The translations under genes and the position numbers were made by a program. A DNA stretch of 64,000 nucleotides from Azospirillum agricola. Lineage in GTDB: Bacteria > Pseudomonadota > Alphaproteobacteria > Azospirillales > Azospirillaceae. Shown piece after piece: positions 1 through 7,596 of the stretch (position 1 is the first letter of the stretch; each line of letters starts with the position of its first letter). The stretch spans positions 124,001 through 188,000 of the forward strand of contig NZ_JAGINM010000008.1 in assembly GCF_017876095.1 (NCBI RefSeq). Direction: 5' to 3'. The notes under the pieces are model-generated. The model searched no databases and was not told where the DNA came from. It was given only the letters and a program-made list of their open reading frames with translations.

Positions 1-295
1 GCGCGCGGCCTCGGAGCCGCCGGCTGTCGGTCCATTCGGGAACCGCCGTGGTGATGAAGCCGATCAGCGCCGCGCCGAAGGAGCCGAGGATCATCTCGTG
101 CGCGTGCCACAGGCCGGGGGGGATCGCGGTGGCGAAGGGCAGGTCGAAGCCGTTGACCACCGCCCACAGCAGCGGCCACAGGGCGGCGTGCAGGGCGGCC
201 AGCGGGAAGAACAGCCGCAGCCCCTCGTCGCCGAGGATGCGGGCGAGGCCGGGGGCTGTGCGGGGGTGGGTCTGCAACATGGCCGGCGCGGTCAT
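1..295 (-). CDS. NnrS family membrane protein, N-terminal part only
   Basis: Translating the minus strand from the ATG at 295 gives 98 codons open to the window edge, so the gene is cut at its C-terminus. The piece holds WHAHEM at residues 63-68 and FITTAVPEWT at 80-89, which match the first conserved block of NnrS proteins (histidine-rich, haem/copper-binding membrane proteins linked to nitric oxide metabolism and resistance). Its start overlaps the stop of the upstream ABC ATPase (ATGA), so the two are probably translationally coupled. Family assignment is from motif memory. With an NNR-like regulator in the same locus, a nitric-oxide connection is likely. Its exact biochemical role is not settled for the family. 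Confidence 0.85.
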   Translation of the reverse strand, partial: MTAPAMLQTHPRTAPGLARILGDEGLRLFFPLAALHAALWPLLWAVVNGFDLPFATAIPPGLWHAHEMILGSFGAALIGFITTAVPEWTDSRRLRGRA

Positions 296-1071
296 GGCAA
301 CCGCCTTTCGTCGACGTCGTGGATGTGGCGGAACAACGGGTCGTCGGCCAGCAGGCCGGCGACCAGCCGGTACAGCCCGGCGTCGTCGCGCCCGCCGGGC
401 TCGCCCGGAACCGGGCGTTCCCCGGCGATGCCGCGCCCGTGCGAATCCATCACGGCGACGCGGTGGGCGATGCGCACCGCCTCCATCAGGTCGTGGGTGA
501 TGAACAGGGCGCCGAAGCGGGCCGCGCGCGAGGCCGCGATCACCAGATCCTGCATGCGGCGCTTGAGCGCGACGTCGAGGGCGGTGAAGGGCTCGTCGAA
601 ATAGATCAGGTCGGGATCGACCGCCAGCGCCCGCGCGATGGCGGTGCGCTGGCGCATCCCGCCCGACAGCTCGACCGGGAACTTGTCGAGGTCGGCGAGG
701 TCGAGCGCCACCCGGCGGGCGGCCTCCTCGGCCCGTTCGCGCCGCTCGCGCCGGGGCAGGCCGAGCAGCCGCAGCGGGTAGGCGATGTTGGCCCGCGCCG
801 TCGCCCAGGGCAGCAGGCGCGGGTCCTGGAACACCATGCCGTGGCGCCGGTAGCGCCGGGCGATGCGGCCGCGCGACGGCTCGACCACCCCGGCGGCGAT
901 GTGGACCAGCGTGCTCTTGCCGCAGCCCGACGGGCCGACCAGCGCCACCACCTCCCCGGCCGCGAGGCTGAGGTCGATCCCGTCCAGCACGGTGCGCCCG
1001 AGATAGGCGTGGCCGACGCCGGACAGGCTCAGGGACGGATCGGGGTCGGAGAGGGTGGCGGCGTTGGTCAT
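292..1071 (-). CDS. ABC transporter ATP-binding protein (NitT/TauT/SsuB type)
   Basis: A 259-residue nucleotide-binding subunit of an importer. Walker A is GPSGCGKST at 46-54, the signature LSGGMRQR lies near residue 135, Walker B (LIYFDEP) about 20 residues later, and the switch histidine is in FITHDL. The Q-loop region reads VFQDPRLLPW, typical of the NitT/TauT/SsuB ATPases, which serve nitrate, sulfonate, aromatic or thiamine-precursor uptake. It starts 5 bp after the TonB receptor and overlaps the NnrS start. Its likely partners are the permease at 4261-5097 and the binding protein at 5105-6124, although a TonB receptor and a regulator separate them. The substrate cannot be read from the sequence. 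Confidence 0.9.
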   Translation of the reverse strand: MTNAATLSDPDPSLSLSGVGHAYLGRTVLDGIDLSLAAGEVVALVGPSGCGKSTLVHIAAGVVEPSRGRIARRYRRHGMVFQDPRLLPWATARANIAYPLRLLGLPRRERRERAEEAARRVALDLADLDKFPVELSGGMRQRTAIARALAVDPDLIYFDEPFTALDVALKRRMQDLVIAASRAARFGALFITHDLMEAVRIAHRVAVMDSHGRGIAGERPVPGEPGGRDDAGLYRLVAGLLADDPLFRHIHDVDERRLP

Positions 1072-1076
1072 GGCGG

Positions 1077-3377
1077 TCAGAACCTTGCTTTCAGGCCGGC
1101 GTAGATGGCCCGCCCGTCGCCCGGCAGATAGACCGCCTGGGTGGGGGAGGCCTGATCGACGATCAGGGTGGAGGAGGCGTAGGTCTTGTCGAAGATGTTG
1201 CGCGCCTCGCCATAGACGCTGACATGATCGGTGACGTCGTAGGTGGCGCGCAGGTCGACGGTGGCGTAGCCGTCGGTGTAAACGCTGTTCATGTTGTCCA
1301 CCGGCGTCTTGCCGGGGTACCAGTCGACCTCCGCCTGCACGGCGAGGGCCGGCGTGATGGCGTAGCGGGCGGTGGCGTTGATGACGTGGCGCGGCGCGCC
1401 GGCCAGCCGGTTGTCGCCGCGCACCGGGTCGTCGTGGAAACGGAAATCCTGGAAGCTGTAGGCGACCCGGCCGCTCAGGCTGTCGGTCAGGCTGGCCGAC
1501 AGCCCCAGCTCGGCGCCGAGATGCCGGGTCTCGTCGGCGTTGACCGCGCCCAGCGAGGCGCCGGTGACGTCGCGCAGGCTCAACAGCTCGTTCCTCACCC
1601 AGGAATAATAGGTCCCGGCATCGACCGCGAGGGGACCCAGCCGGCCACGCCAGCCGGCCTCGACGGTGGTCGCCGTCTGCGCCTTCAGGTCGGGGGTGCG
1701 GAAGGCGCTGGAGACGAAGGCGGGCTGCGGCGGGTTGGGGCGGCCGGCGCTGCTGTTGGGGGTGCCGTTGACGGTGGCGATCAGGTCGTCGTGGGTCGGC
1801 GGCTCGAAGCTGCGGCTGACGGCGGCGAACAGCGTGTGGTCCGGCAGCGGCTTCCAGCTCACGCCGAGGCTCGGGCTGAAGCCGTCGTAGCCGCGGTCGT
1901 AGCTGGTGTTGCCGGCCGGGATCGAGCCGGCGGGCAGCGCCACCGACGGGTTGGCCGGGTTGAAGGCGATGGTCGGCCGCCGCGCGGCGCCAAAGCGGTC
2001 CTCGTTCTTGCGGGTGGCGTGGGCGATGGTCAGGCCCGGCGACAGGGTGACGTCGGCGCCGACCGGCAGGTTGAGGCCGCTGTGGATCGCCAGCGTGGTG
2101 GCGTCCAGCCTGCTGCGCCCGAACAGCGCGCCCTGCCTGCCGGCGTTGTTCAGATAGTCCTCGCGGTCGGCCGAGCCGACGACGTAGCGCAGCGTCGTCT
2201 CGAACAGCGGCAGCGGCTGGCTCGGATCGGGGCTGTAGGCGTAGCGGGCGACGGCGGTGACGTCGCCGCCCTCGGTCTTGCGGATGCCCGACGAGATCGG
2301 GAAGCGGAACGTGTCGTCGGTGTGGGTGTAGCCGAGCGCCAGATCGATCAGGTGCGGGCCGAAGGTGGCGGTGGTGCGGTTGCCGACGCGGAACTGCCTG
2401 GCCTCGCGCCGCGGCCGGTCGCGGACGACGTTGGGGCCGGGGTTGGTGGCGACGCCGTTGACCAATGTCGGGCCGGTGAAGACGCGCTCCGGATTCGACT
2501 TCAGCAGCGACTTGGTCAGCGGGCCGGCGACGTCGAAGGACAGGTCGGTGTAGCCGGCGAAGAAGCGGGTGGTGACGTTCTCCGTCAGTTCGGCGCCGGC
2601 GTTGGCGTCGATTCCGGTGCGCTCGGAGCTGTTGTAATCGCGGAAACCGTCGCGCCGGCTGCGCTGGAGCTGGATCAGCCCGTCCAGCGTGCCGGCGCGG
2701 CCGCCGGCCTGGGCGGTGCTGTTCAACTGGCCGAAGCTGCCACCCTCGACGCCCAGCAGGAATCCCGGGGCCGACGAGCCGGTGGGGGAGACGAAATTGA
2801 TCGCCCCGCCCAGCACGCTGGCGCCCAGCCGGTTGGCGGTGTAGCCGCGATAAATCTCGGTGATCTCGGCCTGGCGCGGGTTGGCCAGCCCGACGATGTA
2901 GGAGCCGTCGGCGCGGTTCAGCGGCAGGCCGTTCTGCAAGGCGAGGATGCCGCGCTCGACGGGATTCTGCTGGAGGCCGGAGCCGCGGATCTGGATGCGC
3001 GGCTGGTCGTTGCCGCCGAAGAAGTTCTGCACCACGACGCCCGGCACCCCGGCCAGCGCGTCGGAGACGGTGACGTTGGCCTTGCCGGCCAGATCCTCCT
3101 CCACCACCAGCCCGGTGCCGCCGGGGATGGCCTCCAGACGCTTGCGGGCGACGGCTTCCGCGCTGGCCCGGCCCTCGACGGTGACGGGGGCGAGGACGAC
3201 GGCGGCGCCCGGAGCCGCCGACTGGGCATGGGCGGCCTGCGGCGGCGCCAGGACGGCGAGCGACGCGGCGGCGGCCAGACCGGCCAGCGCCGTCCCGGCG
3301 GCTTTCCGGCCGGCGGTTGTCCTGCCGCCTTGCGGCTTCCGGCTGCTGTGCCCCCCGCTGTGCGCCCGTATAGTCAT
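1077..3377 (-). CDS. TonB-dependent outer-membrane receptor
   Basis: 766 residues. A long basic N-terminus and a hydrophobic stretch ending near AHAQS (about residue 51) form a signal peptide. A plug domain follows (about 80-200), with GVPGVVVQNF, RIQIRGSG and GGAINFVSPTG blocks, then a beta-barrel ending in the terminal Phe usual for these proteins. It imports a ligand across the outer membrane using TonB/ExbBD energy. Upstream, within 60 bp of the start, is a strong Fur-box-like palindrome, so iron repression is likely. The locus also has an ABC importer, so receptor and importer may handle the same iron or metal complex. Some denitrifiers use such receptors for copper, which cannot be excluded. 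Confidence 0.92.
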   Translation of the reverse strand: MTIRAHSGGHSSRKPQGGRTTAGRKAAGTALAGLAAAASLAVLAPPQAAHAQSAAPGAAVVLAPVTVEGRASAEAVARKRLEAIPGGTGLVVEEDLAGKANVTVSDALAGVPGVVVQNFFGGNDQPRIQIRGSGLQQNPVERGILALQNGLPLNRADGSYIVGLANPRQAEITEIYRGYTANRLGASVLGGAINFVSPTGSSAPGFLLGVEGGSFGQLNSTAQAGGRAGTLDGLIQLQRSRRDGFRDYNSSERTGIDANAGAELTENVTTRFFAGYTDLSFDVAGPLTKSLLKSNPERVFTGPTLVNGVATNPGPNVVRDRPRREARQFRVGNRTTATFGPHLIDLALGYTHTDDTFRFPISSGIRKTEGGDVTAVARYAYSPDPSQPLPLFETTLRYVVGSADREDYLNNAGRQGALFGRSRLDATTLAIHSGLNLPVGADVTLSPGLTIAHATRKNEDRFGAARRPTIAFNPANPSVALPAGSIPAGNTSYDRGYDGFSPSLGVSWKPLPDHTLFAAVSRSFEPPTHDDLIATVNGTPNSSAGRPNPPQPAFVSSAFRTPDLKAQTATTVEAGWRGRLGPLAVDAGTYYSWVRNELLSLRDVTGASLGAVNADETRHLGAELGLSASLTDSLSGRVAYSFQDFRFHDDPVRGDNRLAGAPRHVINATARYAITPALAVQAEVDWYPGKTPVDNMNSVYTDGYATVDLRATYDVTDHVSVYGEARNIFDKTYASSTLIVDQASPTQAVYLPGDGRAIYAGLKARF

Positions 3378-3416
3378 GATGCTGGAATCCCCCGAAACGG
3401 CCGTTTGCCGGCGTTG

Positions 3417-3439
3417 ATGCGAATGATACTCATTCGTAT
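3417..3439. promoter_or_regulatory. Fur-box-like palindrome upstream of the TonB receptor
   Basis: The core GAATGATACTCATTC (3421-3435) extends to two 10-bp arms with 9 of 10 pairs and a 3-nt centre. It resembles the Fur consensus of GATAAT-type inverted hexamers and lies 40-60 bp upstream of the receptor ATG at 3377, in the 137-bp gap after the Crp/Fnr gene. Iron-dependent repression of receptor, ATPase and nnrS is inferred. An Irr or other metalloregulator site is possible. Confidence 0.65.
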
Positions 3440-3514
3440 GTTAGCCGGTGCGGTCGGCGCCCGACTTGTCCGTGGTCAAGTCGGGGAGGAAAAAGAAGGT
3501 GTGCGGTCGATTTT

Positions 3515-4264
3515 CTAGTGGCCGTCCGGCGTCTGCCCGGCGACGAAACGGGCGAGGCGGTCGCGCTCCCGGATGGCGATGTGCCCGCGCCGGGCCTCGA
3601 CGCCCAGCGCCTTCATCCCCTTCAGGGTGCGCGACAGGGTGGAGGGGGTGATCGCCAGACGGGCGGCGATCAGGGTCTGGCCGATCGGCAACTCGAACCG
3701 GCAGCCGTCCGACGGCCCATTCGCCCGGTTCGCCGGGCAGTCCCCGCACATCTGGAGCAGCATGGCGGCGACCCGGCGCTCGATGGTCCAGCTCTTCAGA
3801 TGCTCGATCTGCTCGACGAGGCGCTGCATCTGCCGGAAGGTCGCGGCGACGATCGACAGCCCCAGGCCGGGGTTGGCGGCGACCAGCGCGCGCAGCCGGG
3901 CGGTCTCGAAACGGGCGACGCGCAGCAGCGGCGAGGCGGCCTCGGCGCCGACCGGGTAGCGGGCGCCCTCGGCGATCAGCGCCTCGGCGAAGGATTCGCC
4001 CGGCCCGACGATCTTGATGACGGTGCGCACGCCCTCACTGGTGTCGCGCGACAGCACCGCCCAGCCGTCGAGCACGACGAAGAAGGCGTCGGCCGGCTCG
4101 TCCTGGAAGAACAGGGACTGGCCCTCCAGCCGGGCGTCGCAGCGCGGCTCCCTGGCGATCAGGCGGAAATCCCCGTCGCCGAGCGAGGCGAAGACGCTCG
4201 CCGCGCGAATCTTGCGCCAGTCCTCCGGACCGGGCCGGGTGGAGGTGGAGGCGGGGCCGCTCAC
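3515..4264 (-). CDS. Crp/Fnr family regulator, NNR/DNR-like
   Basis: 249 residues from a GTG at 4264 that overlaps the permease stop (GTGA). The N-terminal cyclic-nucleotide-binding-type fold spans roughly residues 20-130. The C-terminal winged helix reads IGQTLIAARLAITPSTLSRTL, the pattern seen in the DNR/NNR branch, whose members respond to nitric oxide under low oxygen. It lacks the N-terminal cysteine cluster of a true Fnr. Cysteines are present before the helix-turn-helix (MCGDCPAN), but their function is unknown. The gene sits between permease and TonB receptor in the same orientation, so it probably controls this locus, and NnrS in the same run supports an NO signal. The ligand is inference. 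Confidence 0.85.
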   Translation of the reverse strand: MSGPASTSTRPGPEDWRKIRAASVFASLGDGDFRLIAREPRCDARLEGQSLFFQDEPADAFFVVLDGWAVLSRDTSEGVRTVIKIVGPGESFAEALIAEGARYPVGAEAASPLLRVARFETARLRALVAANPGLGLSIVAATFRQMQRLVEQIEHLKSWTIERRVAAMLLQMCGDCPANRANGPSDGCRFELPIGQTLIAARLAITPSTLSRTLKGMKALGVEARRGHIAIRERDRLARFVAGQTPDGH

Positions 4265-5097
4265 CGCTTGACCCCCCAGGGGCGGGCGGCGTTGCGCCAG
4301 CGGTCGAACTCGGAGCGGACCGGGTGGACCAGGACATACTCGACCAGGATCAGCCCGGCCACGGCGATCAGCACCCAGGCCAGCGCCTCGGCGACGTCGA
4401 GGTTGGCGCGGGCGGTCGCCAGCGCGCCGCCGATGCCGCCGGTGTTGGCGAGCAGTTCGGCCATCACCGCCACCTTGAAGGCCGAGCCGAGCGCCACCGT
4501 CAGCGCCGGGAACAGGAAGGCGGCGACGTGGCGCAGGCCGAGCGTGGTCAGCCGGGCCAGCGGACCGGCGCCGAAGGCGCGCGCCATGTCGTCGAGCCCG
4601 CGGTCGCGGGTGACGGCGCCCTCGGCGACGCCGACGAAGACCACCGGGGTGGCGGCGACCAGCACCGTGGTGATGATGGTGCCGTCGGTCGAGCCGAACC
4701 AGATCATCGCCAGCACGATCCAGGCGATCGGCGGCACGCCCAGCAGCACGGTCAGGATCGGCCGCGCCAGCCGCATCGTCGCCGCCGAATAGCCGGCGGC
4801 CAGTCCCCCCGCCGCTCCGACCAGGGCGGCGAGCGCGAAGCCCTCGACGGCGCGCAGCGTCGTCTGCCCGGCGAGCGCCCAGGCGGCGGGATCGGCGGCG
4901 ATGACGGCGCCGGCGGCCAGCGTCGCCAGCGGCGCCGGCAGGATGAAGTCGCCGTAACGCTCGTGCCCGGCCTGCCACAGCGCCGCGAACAGCGCCAGCC
5001 CCGCCAGCCCGGCCCAGCCCGACCACAGGAACTGCCCGACCCGGCCGAGCCGGTCGAGGAACATGGGAAGGATCGCCCGAACCATCGCCTTGGCCAT
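4261..5097 (-). CDS. ABC transporter permease (NitT/TauT/SsuC type)
   Basis: 278 residues with about six hydrophobic segments and the cytoplasmic coupling loop EGAVTRDRGLDDMARAFGAG (the EAA-like motif, around residues 175-195). It forms the membrane channel of the importer with the ATPase at 292-1071. The start at 5097 lies 7 bp after the binding-protein stop, and the end overlaps the Crp/Fnr start by 4 bp, so binding protein, permease and regulator form one transcription unit. The family is clear; the substrate is not. Confidence 0.9.
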   Translation of the reverse strand: MAKAMVRAILPMFLDRLGRVGQFLWSGWAGLAGLALFAALWQAGHERYGDFILPAPLATLAAGAVIAADPAAWALAGQTTLRAVEGFALAALVGAAGGLAAGYSAATMRLARPILTVLLGVPPIAWIVLAMIWFGSTDGTIITTVLVAATPVVFVGVAEGAVTRDRGLDDMARAFGAGPLARLTTLGLRHVAAFLFPALTVALGSAFKVAVMAELLANTGGIGGALATARANLDVAEALAWVLIAVAGLILVEYVLVHPVRSEFDRWRNAARPWGVKR

Positions 5098-5104
5098 GGC
5101 GCGC

Positions 5105-6124
5105 CTACAGGTAGAAATCGGCGGCGGGCAGCGCGCCGCCGATGATCCTGGGGTCGAACTCCGACACCGCGCGGAAGACGGACTCCAGGGACTCCCGCGC
5201 CGCGCTGGCGCGCTGGCAGACGAGGCGGGAATGGGGGATCGCCTGCTCGATCACCGGCCAGGGCAGGGAGAGCGGGGCGGCGGCGTCGCTCGCCGCCCGC
5301 GCCGGATCGGCGTTGACCGAGGCGGTGGCGGCGGCGAGTGCGGCGTGCAGCGCCTCGACGGCCGGCGCGTGCTCCGCCAGGAAGGCGGCGGAGACGCCGA
5401 GCCCGGCCTGCGGCAGGTCGGTGCCGAGCCCGGTGGCGGTTCCCCACGCCTGCTGGACGTCGAGCACCCGCGTGACCGTCCTGCCCGCCTGTCCGGCGCG
5501 CAGGATGGCGGCGGAGGCGGCCGGCTCGGGCAGCAGGGCGGCGTCGGCGCGGCCGGTGACGAGAAGCTGGATCGCCTCCATCGGCGTGCCGGTGAACTGC
5601 ACCGCGACTCCGGCCCCGCCGGGCGCGGTCTCGACGGCGAGCTTTTCGGCCGCCAGCAGCCGGCGGAAAACGAACTCCGGCGTGTCGTTGCGGAAGGGCA
5701 GGGCCACCGTGCGCCCCTTCAGCGCGGCGATGGAGGAAAGCGACGGGTCGGCCGAGACCAGTTGCAGCAGACCGTTGGTCATCACGTTGACCAGCCGGAC
5801 GCCCAGCCCCTTGTTGAACAGGTTGGCGGCGGACTGGGTGGGCAGCACGAAGGTCCGCATGGTGCCGGAGGTCAGGCCGGCGCGCAGCTCGTCGGGGGTG
5901 CGCCACGCCTTGAACACCACCTTGTCGGCGACCGGGCGCAGCAGGCCCGACGCGATGGCGTGGACCAGCGTGATCGAGGGGCCGGCCGGCGGCCCCCACA
6001 GCGTCAGCTCCGGCAGCGGCGCGGGGGCGGCGGCGAAGGCGGAACGGCGCGCCGGCACGGCCAGGGCGGCGCCGAGGCCGGCGAGCGCGGTGCGGCGGGT
6101 GATGCGGAGCATGGCGGCGTCCAT
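5105..6124 (-). CDS. ABC transporter substrate-binding protein with Tat-type signal
   Basis: 339 residues from ATG 6124; a second in-frame ATG at 6112 would give 335. Neither has a strong ribosome-binding site. The N-terminus carries ITRRTALAGLGAAL, a twin-arginine export signal, followed by a cleavage region near AFAAAP. The mature part has the NMT1/THI5-type periplasmic fold (LTLWGPPAGPS, then GTPMEAIQLLVTGRADAALLPEP near the middle). It captures a small solute in the periplasm and delivers it to the permease encoded 7 bp downstream. Tat export would fit folding with a cofactor or metal, which is inference. It leads the unit whose later genes are an NNR-like regulator, a TonB receptor and nnrS. 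Confidence 0.85.
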   Translation of the reverse strand: MDAAMLRITRRTALAGLGAALAVPARRSAFAAAPAPLPELTLWGPPAGPSITLVHAIASGLLRPVADKVVFKAWRTPDELRAGLTSGTMRTFVLPTQSAANLFNKGLGVRLVNVMTNGLLQLVSADPSLSSIAALKGRTVALPFRNDTPEFVFRRLLAAEKLAVETAPGGAGVAVQFTGTPMEAIQLLVTGRADAALLPEPAASAAILRAGQAGRTVTRVLDVQQAWGTATGLGTDLPQAGLGVSAAFLAEHAPAVEALHAALAAATASVNADPARAASDAAAPLSLPWPVIEQAIPHSRLVCQRASAARESLESVFRAVSEFDPRIIGGALPAADFYL

Positions 6125-6204
6125 CGGGCGAGAGGGTGTGCGAGCGTTCGGTCCTCGCTGGCACTCTCGCTGGCTGGACGGGCGACGCTGACGGGTTGCG
6201 TCCC

Positions 6205-6263
6205 CGCGCGGAGAATCCGCGCGAAGACCCGGCCAGGGCAACACAATTCCGTGGCCGGGTCTT
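6205..6263. terminator. Two stem-loops after glpR
   Basis: Two perfect stems lie side by side in the 153-bp gap between the glpR stop and the substrate-binding gene. One is 8 bp with a GAA loop (6205-6223); the other is 12 bp, AAGACCCGGCCA (6224-6235) pairing with 6252-6263, with a 16-nt loop. The outer one begins about 15 bp past the glpR stop, where a terminator belongs. No long T-run follows, so efficiency is uncertain. Confidence 0.55.
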
Positions 6264-6277
6264 TGTGGAAGCGCAAA

Positions 6278-7096
6278 CTACTCCTCGAAGGCGGCGTCCT
6301 CGGCCACCGCCGACGCCTCGGTCCCGTCGGCGACATGGACCTGGCAGTCGGCGGCGGTCAGCACGTCGAGCAGCTCCGGCGGCGGCAGCCGGTCGGTGAA
6401 CAGGTCGTCGAGCACGCCGACGTCGGCCATGCGGATCATCGCGTTGCGCCCGAACTTGGTGTGGTCGGTGACGAGGAACACCCGGCGCGAGCTTTCGATG
6501 ATGGCGCGGGCGACGCGGACCTCCTGCTCGTCGTAATCCAGCAGGTCGCCTTCGGAATCGATGCCGCTGATGCCGATGATGCCGATGTCGACCTTGTAGC
6601 GGCGGATGAACTCGACCGTCGCCTCGCCGATGATGCCGCCGTCGCGCTCGCGCACCTGCCCGCCGGCGATCGACAGGGCGAAGTTGGTGTTCTTGTGCAG
6701 GATGGTCGCGACGTTCAGGTTGTTGGTCAGCACCCGCAGCCGCTTGTGGCCGAGCAGGGCCTGGGCCACCGCCTCCGTCGTCGTGCCGATGTTGAGGAAC
6801 AGCGAGGCGTCCTCCGGCACATGGCGGGCGGTCAGCTCGGCGATGCGGCGCTTCTCCTCGGCCATCAGGGTCTGGCGGGTGGTGTAGGCGATGTTCTCGA
6901 CGCTCGACGGCACGGTGACGCCGCCGCGGAAACGGCGGACCGCCGATTGGCCGGCGAGCAGCTCGATGTCGCGGCGGATGGTCTGCGGCGTGACGTCGAA
7001 ATGCTCGGCCAGCCACTGGATCTGCACCATGCCCTTGGCGTGGACCAGGGCGACGATCTCTTGCTGGCGGCGTTCGGCGTCCATGCGCGCGTCCAT
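6278..7096 (-). CDS. glpR: DeoR-family glycerol regulon repressor
   Basis: 272 residues from ATG 7096, which has GGAG about 10 nt upstream; the open frame extends further but the family begins here. The N-terminal DeoR winged helix (residues about 5-60) contains VTPQTIRRDIELL. The C-terminal DeoRC sugar-phosphate sensor domain has FLNIGTTTEAVAQAL and the TDHTKFGRNA block typical of GlpR. It likely represses the glp genes until glycerol-3-phosphate binds. It faces the glpD operon across a 500-bp gap that contains palindromes with the GAACAT/ATGTTC core expected for GlpR. Position next to glpD and glpK makes the assignment strong; specificity is still inference. Confidence 0.9.
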   Translation of the reverse strand: MDARMDAERRQQEIVALVHAKGMVQIQWLAEHFDVTPQTIRRDIELLAGQSAVRRFRGGVTVPSSVENIAYTTRQTLMAEEKRRIAELTARHVPEDASLFLNIGTTTEAVAQALLGHKRLRVLTNNLNVATILHKNTNFALSIAGGQVRERDGGIIGEATVEFIRRYKVDIGIIGISGIDSEGDLLDYDEQEVRVARAIIESSRRVFLVTDHTKFGRNAMIRMADVGVLDDLFTDRLPPPELLDVLTAADCQVHVADGTEASAVAEDAAFEE

Positions 7097-7230
7097 AGGG
7101 TGGCTTCTCCGGCGGGGGGCGGTTGGGGCGCCCACTGAATCAGATGCGCGGAATGAGGCAAAGCGAAAACGCGCGTCGACCGGCGCGGCGCGGCCGGACC
7201 CGTCCGGCGGCGTGGGCATCACGGTAGGCG

Positions 7231-7241
7231 CGAACTGTTCG
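7231..7241. promoter_or_regulatory. Possible GlpR operator near glpR
   Basis: CGAACTGTTCG is a perfect 11-bp palindrome 135 bp upstream of glpR. Its CGAAC/GTTCG arms resemble the half-sites seen in DeoR/GlpR operators and in the site before glpD. Autoregulation is inferred. Confidence 0.4.
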
Positions 7242-7313
7242 TGATACAAGCATGTTTCTTTCCGAATACGGACGCGCATCGTGTGAAAAACCTCAGTCCC
7301 GTTCCTGGATTTT

Positions 7314-7398
7314 CCGTCATCCCCGCGAAGGGGGGATCCAGGCTTTTCCATCAGGTCCGCCTTGTGGCGCCTGGATCCCCCCTTCGCGGGGATGACGG
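7314..7398. repeat. 30-bp perfect inverted repeat (REP-like extragenic element)
   Basis: Arm 1 (7314-7343) and arm 2 (7369-7398) are exact reverse complements, separated by 25 bp. Each arm carries CCCCGCGAAGGGGGGATCCA-type sequence, so each can also fold on itself (CCCC-GCGAA-GGGG). Similar GTCATCCCCGCGAAG-type palindromes are known as dispersed extragenic repeats in many proteobacteria. It could act as a bidirectional terminator, an mRNA stabiliser or a REP-transposase substrate. It does not resemble an insertion sequence, since no coding space is present. Confidence 0.85.
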
Positions 7399-7528
7399 CA
7401 GTCTTTTGCAAAAGATGTGACGTTCAAGCGCGATCGCCCGTCCATATTTTCCATAGGCAAAAGCCCGCTTTGGGCGTAGCCTCGACGCATGGTCCGCTGA
7501 ACAAACATTTTCCTTTTCAGACGCAAAC

Positions 7529-7543
7529 GAACATCGTATGTTC
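7529..7543. promoter_or_regulatory. Candidate GlpR operator before glpD
   Basis: GAACAT, 3 nt, ATGTTC: a perfect inverted repeat 54 bp upstream of the glpD start. The half-sites match the E. coli GlpR operator halves (ATGTTCG/CGAACAT), though in opposite order and with a shorter spacer. Binding by the divergently encoded GlpR is inferred. Confidence 0.55.
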
Positions 7544-7596
7544 CGAAACGAAAGTGGCCGCGCCTTCCACAGGCCGACACGACACGGAGAGGAACT

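Larger units (their letters stand above)
7097..7596. other. glpR-glpD intergenic regulatory region
   Basis: A 500-bp gap between divergent genes, with lower G+C from about 7240 to 7550 than the flanking genes. It holds an 11-bp palindrome (7231-7241), a 30-bp perfect inverted repeat (7314-7398) and a GAACAT-CGT-ATGTTC palindrome (7529-7543). I could not place convincing -35/-10 elements. No small gene is apparent. Confidence 0.7.

Noticed and set aside
1224..3518. 764-codon plus-strand frame opposite the TonB receptor
   Set aside because: Val/Gly/Ala/Gln-rich, no motif, and the opposite strand has clear receptor domains.
4752..7016. 754-codon minus-strand frame across permease, binding protein and glpR
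   Set aside because: It runs out of frame through three recognisable genes and has an Arg/Pro-rich product typical of shadow frames.
7314..7398. Insertion-sequence ends
   Set aside because: The exact inverted repeat encloses only 25 bp and no transposase is near, so it is a palindromic repeat, not an IS.
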